Source: Thermohalobaculum sp035527255
GTDB taxonomy: Bacteria > Pseudomonadota > Alphaproteobacteria > Rhodobacterales > Rhodobacteraceae
Direction of reading: 5' to 3'
Length of the DNA: 7,172 nt
Assembly (NCBI GenBank): GCA_035527255.1
Contig: DATLAW010000002.1
Coordinates: 1 to 7,172 of the forward strand
Shown: positions 5,226-7,172 of the stretch, piece after piece
How positions within the stretch are numbered: position 1 is the first letter of the stretch
Layout of the letters: each line of letters opens with the position of its first letter
The notes under the pieces: generated by a model
The model's input: the letters and a program-made list of their open reading frames with translations, nothing else
What the model was told of the DNA's origin: nothing
The model's database searches: none
Position numbers and translations under genes: made by a program

Positions 5226-6887
5226 ATGAAAGACCAAACCGACACCAAGGCCTCCGATCTATTCGTGAAGGCGCTTGAGAACGAGGGCGTCGAGTATGTC
5301 TTCGGCGTTCCCGGCGAGGAGAACCTCGATTTCCTTGAATCGCTCCGGACCTCAACGATCCGGTTGATCCTGACTCGGCACGAGCAAGGTGCCGCCTTCA
5401 TGGCGGCAACCTATGGCCGGCTGACCGGCAAGGTCGGCGTGTGCCTGGCAACCCTCGGGCCCGGCGCGACCAACTTTGTCACCGTGGCGGCCTATGCCCA
5501 TCTCGGCGCCTTTCCGATGCTGATGATCACCGGCCAGAAGCCGATCAAGAAAAGCAAGCAAGGCCGGTTCCAGATCATCGACGTGGTCGCGACAATGAAA
5601 CCGATCACCAAATTCGCCCGGCAGATCGTCAACGGGCATTCGATCCCCTCGCTGGTGCGCGAAGCGTTCCGCCTGGCACTGGAGGAGCGCCCGGGGCCGG
5701 TTCTGCTGGAATTACCCGAGGACATCGCCGAGGAGCGGGTCCCGGATGCCGACCTGATCCCCGCACAGGCACCGCAGCGCCCAATCTGCGCCGAGGCGCC
5801 AATCGAGGAAGCAGCCCGGCTGATCCGCGCCGCGAAGCACCCGCTGGTGCTGGTCGGCGCCGGGGCCAACCGCAAGCGGGTGATCCGCGAGCTTTCGGCC
5901 TTCGTGAGCAAGACCGGCATTCCGTTTTTCAACACCCAGATGGGCAAGGGAGTGATCGAGGGCTGCGCCGACAAGTATATGGGCACGGCGGCGCTGTCGG
6001 AGGGCGACTATCTGCACTGCGCCATCGAGCGCTCTGACCTAGTGATCAATGTCGGTCATGACGTGGTCGAGAAACCGCCCTTCCTGATGAGCCCCGGCGG
6101 CAAGACCGTGATCCATGTGAATTTCAACTCGGCCGAGGTCGATGAGGTCTATTTCCCGCAGCTTGAACTGATCGGTGACATCGGCTCGACGGTCGCCCGG
6201 CTGACTGAGCGCTTGGAGCCGGTCCCGACCCACGATCTGGCCTATTTCGAGCGGGTTCAGCGCGAGGTGCGCCAGCACATGGAGGAAGGCGCCGACGATC
6301 CGCGCTTCCCACTGATCCCACAGCGGATCGTCGCCGATGTGCGCCGGGCCATGCCCGAGGACGGGATCATCGCGCTCGACAACGGCATGTACAAGATCTG
6401 GTTCGCCCGCAACTACCGGACCCATGTGGCCAACACCGTGCTGCTCGACAATGCCCTGGCGACCATGGGCGCCGGGCTGCCTTCGGCGATGGCGGCGGCA
6501 ATGCTGTACCCGGATCGCCGGGTCATGGCGGTCTGCGGCGATGGCGGCTTCATGATGAACAGCCAGGAGATGGAAACGGCGGTGCGTTTGGGGCTGAGAC
6601 TGGTGGTTCTGGTGATCGATGACAATTCCTACGGCATGATCCGCTGGAAGCAGGCCATTGCCGGTTTTGACGACTGGGGGTTGACCTTCAACAACCCGGA
6701 TTTCGTGAAATATGCCGACGCCTATGGCGCAACCGGCCACCGCATCGAGGCAACCGACGACTTCGTGCCAACCCTGAACCGCTGCTACGAGCAGGGCGGT
6801 GTGCACCTGGTGGCGGTCCCGGTCGATTATTCGGAGAACAAGCGCGTCCTGATCGACGAGTTGTCCGAAAAAGTCTGCCTGATCTAG
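5226..6887 (+). CDS. Catabolic-type acetolactate synthase-like ThDP enzyme
   Basis: This 553-residue ThDP enzyme has the three-domain layout of acetolactate synthases: pyrimidine-binding (about 1-170), central (190-330) and diphosphate-binding (360-535) domains. Glu53 in LTRHEQGAAFMA is the expected cofactor-activating residue. GDGG at 438-441 with DDNSYG at 465-470 is the metal/ThDP motif, with Asp439 and Asn467 as likely Mg ligands. The central domain has NVGHDVVEKPP where FAD-dependent biosynthetic enzymes have RFDDRVTG, and KQGRFQIIDVVATMKPITK resembles BudB/AlsS. This points to the FAD-less catabolic class, which joins two pyruvates to acetolactate plus CO2; a different 2-keto acid is possible. 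No small regulatory subunit gene follows, as expected for that class. AGGAG (5214-5218) lies seven bases before the ATG, and the gap from the preceding gene is 27 nt, so translation within one operon is expected. A hairpin follows 38 nt after the stop. Confidence 0.95.
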   Translation: MKDQTDTKASDLFVKALENEGVEYVFGVPGEENLDFLESLRTSTIRLILTRHEQGAAFMAATYGRLTGKVGVCLATLGPGATNFVTVAAYAHLGAFPMLMITGQKPIKKSKQGRFQIIDVVATMKPITKFARQIVNGHSIPSLVREAFRLALEERPGPVLLELPEDIAEERVPDADLIPAQAPQRPICAEAPIEEAARLIRAAKHPLVLVGAGANRKRVIRELSAFVSKTGIPFFNTQMGKGVIEGCADKYMGTAALSEGDYLHCAIERSDLVINVGHDVVEKPPFLMSPGGKTVIHVNFNSAEVDEVYFPQLELIGDIGSTVARLTERLEPVPTHDLAYFERVQREVRQHMEEGADDPRFPLIPQRIVADVRRAMPEDGIIALDNGMYKIWFARNYRTHVANTVLLDNALATMGAGLPSAMAAAMLYPDRRVMAVCGDGGFMMNSQEMETAVRLGLRLVVLVIDDNSYGMIRWKQAIAGFDDWGLTFNNPDFVKYADAYGATGHRIEATDDFVPTLNRCYEQGGVHLVAVPVDYSENKRVLIDELSEKVCLI

Positions 6888-6925
6888 GGGTCGGCATTCA
6901 GTTGGAGCCGCTGTTGCCGCTGTCA

Positions 6926-6946
6926 CGCCGGGACATGGTCCCGGCG
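6926..6946 (+). terminator. Strong hairpin after the operon, possible terminator
   Basis: CGCCGGGAC (6926-6934) and GTCCCGGCG (6938-6946) are perfect 9-bp inverted repeats with a 3-base loop, ATG, starting 38 nt after the acetolactate synthase-like stop. The stem is very GC-rich. The sequence after it is C-rich rather than T-rich, so it is not a textbook intrinsic terminator. It may act as a terminator in this GC-rich genome or as a 3' mRNA stabiliser. Confidence 0.5.
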
Positions 6947-7124
6947 CCTCCCCCCGGCCGGAGTGCCCGTCGCGATGCCGGCAGGGGTTCAATCGCAGCC
7001 CTTGATCGGCGATTGGCCGCGCGATCAGAAGGTCCCATCATGAACCCAAACCCGCGCGTCGCTCTATACCTGCAAAGCCGCCAAGATACGCGCTCGAGGC
7101 TGCGCCGGATATCCGGAATTTGCG

Positions 7125-7172
7125 CTAAACCCGGACCGTGAGGGCGATGTCGTCTTTCGGGTGATGTCGAGG
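7125..7172 (-). CDS. Possible 3' end of a minus-strand gene at the window edge
   Basis: Reading in from the right edge on the minus strand gives PRHHPKDDIALTVRV followed by TAG. The ending PKDDIALTVRV resembles the C-terminus of SpoIIE/PP2C-type serine phosphatases, which commonly end in DDITLxVxR-like residues. Only 15 codons are visible, so both the existence of the gene and its family are tentative. If real, it is convergent with the acetolactate synthase-like gene. Confidence 0.3.
   Translation of the reverse strand, partial: PRHHPKDDIALTVRV

Noticed and set aside
6039..6992. 317-codon minus-strand frame opposite the acetolactate synthase-like gene
   Set aside because: It is antisense to a full, motif-complete enzyme, is His/Arg/Gly-rich and has no recognisable domain.
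7105..7116. 12-bp palindrome CCGGATATCCGG
   Set aside because: It is a perfect but loop-less palindrome with no partner copy or promoter context that I can see, so no role can be supported.
7040..7141. 33-codon plus-strand frame starting MNPNPRVALYLQ
   Set aside because: It has a weak AAGG upstream but no recognisable similarity and is very short; possible, but not supportable as a gene.

Overview
The window is high-GC bacterial DNA with six complete genes that all have good Shine-Dalgarno starts. Base composition and gene types suggest a proteobacterium, most likely an alphaproteobacterium. No rRNA, tRNA, CRISPR array or transposase is visible, and the species cannot be named from this sequence.

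Layout: (1) 1-591 has no convincing gene. It is visibly AT-richer than the rest and may be degenerate intergenic or repeat-derived DNA. (2) A minus-strand pair, a four-helix membrane protein (1141-1641) followed by a RidA/YjgF-family protein (592-1059), is transcribed away from a divergent LysR-type regulator (1871-2758, plus). (3) A peroxiredoxin-like protein (2762-3460, minus) ends tail-to-tail with the regulator, 3 nt apart. (4) Divergent from it, on the plus strand, is a two-gene operon: a membrane-anchored FMN/Fe-S glutamate synthase-domain protein (3681-5198) and a catabolic-type, FAD-less acetolactate synthase-like ThDP enzyme (5226-6887). (5) The tail (6888-7172) holds a strong hairpin and possibly the last 15 codons of a minus-strand gene.

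The most interesting signal is regulatory. The two divergent intergenic regions carry the same 42-bp element, 32/42 identical without gaps, each pointing towards a different operon. It starts with a LysR-type box, ATAGC-N5-GCTAT (T-N11-A), and ends with an identical TTGGCG -35 hexamer at identical spacing. In both copies the box centre lies about 64-66 bp upstream of the predicted transcription start, the usual place for a LysR-family recognition site. The simplest reading is that the encoded LysR protein activates both the membrane protein-RidA operon and the glutamate synthase-acetolactate synthase operon, making the cluster one regulon.

A possible metabolic logic, which is inference only: RidA-type proteins hydrolyse enamines/imines such as 2-aminoacrylate to a keto acid (pyruvate) plus ammonia. 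An acetolactate synthase consumes pyruvate, and a glutamate synthase domain without a glutaminase could use free ammonia. The peroxiredoxin-like gene may add redox protection. The inducer and the true substrates are unknown.
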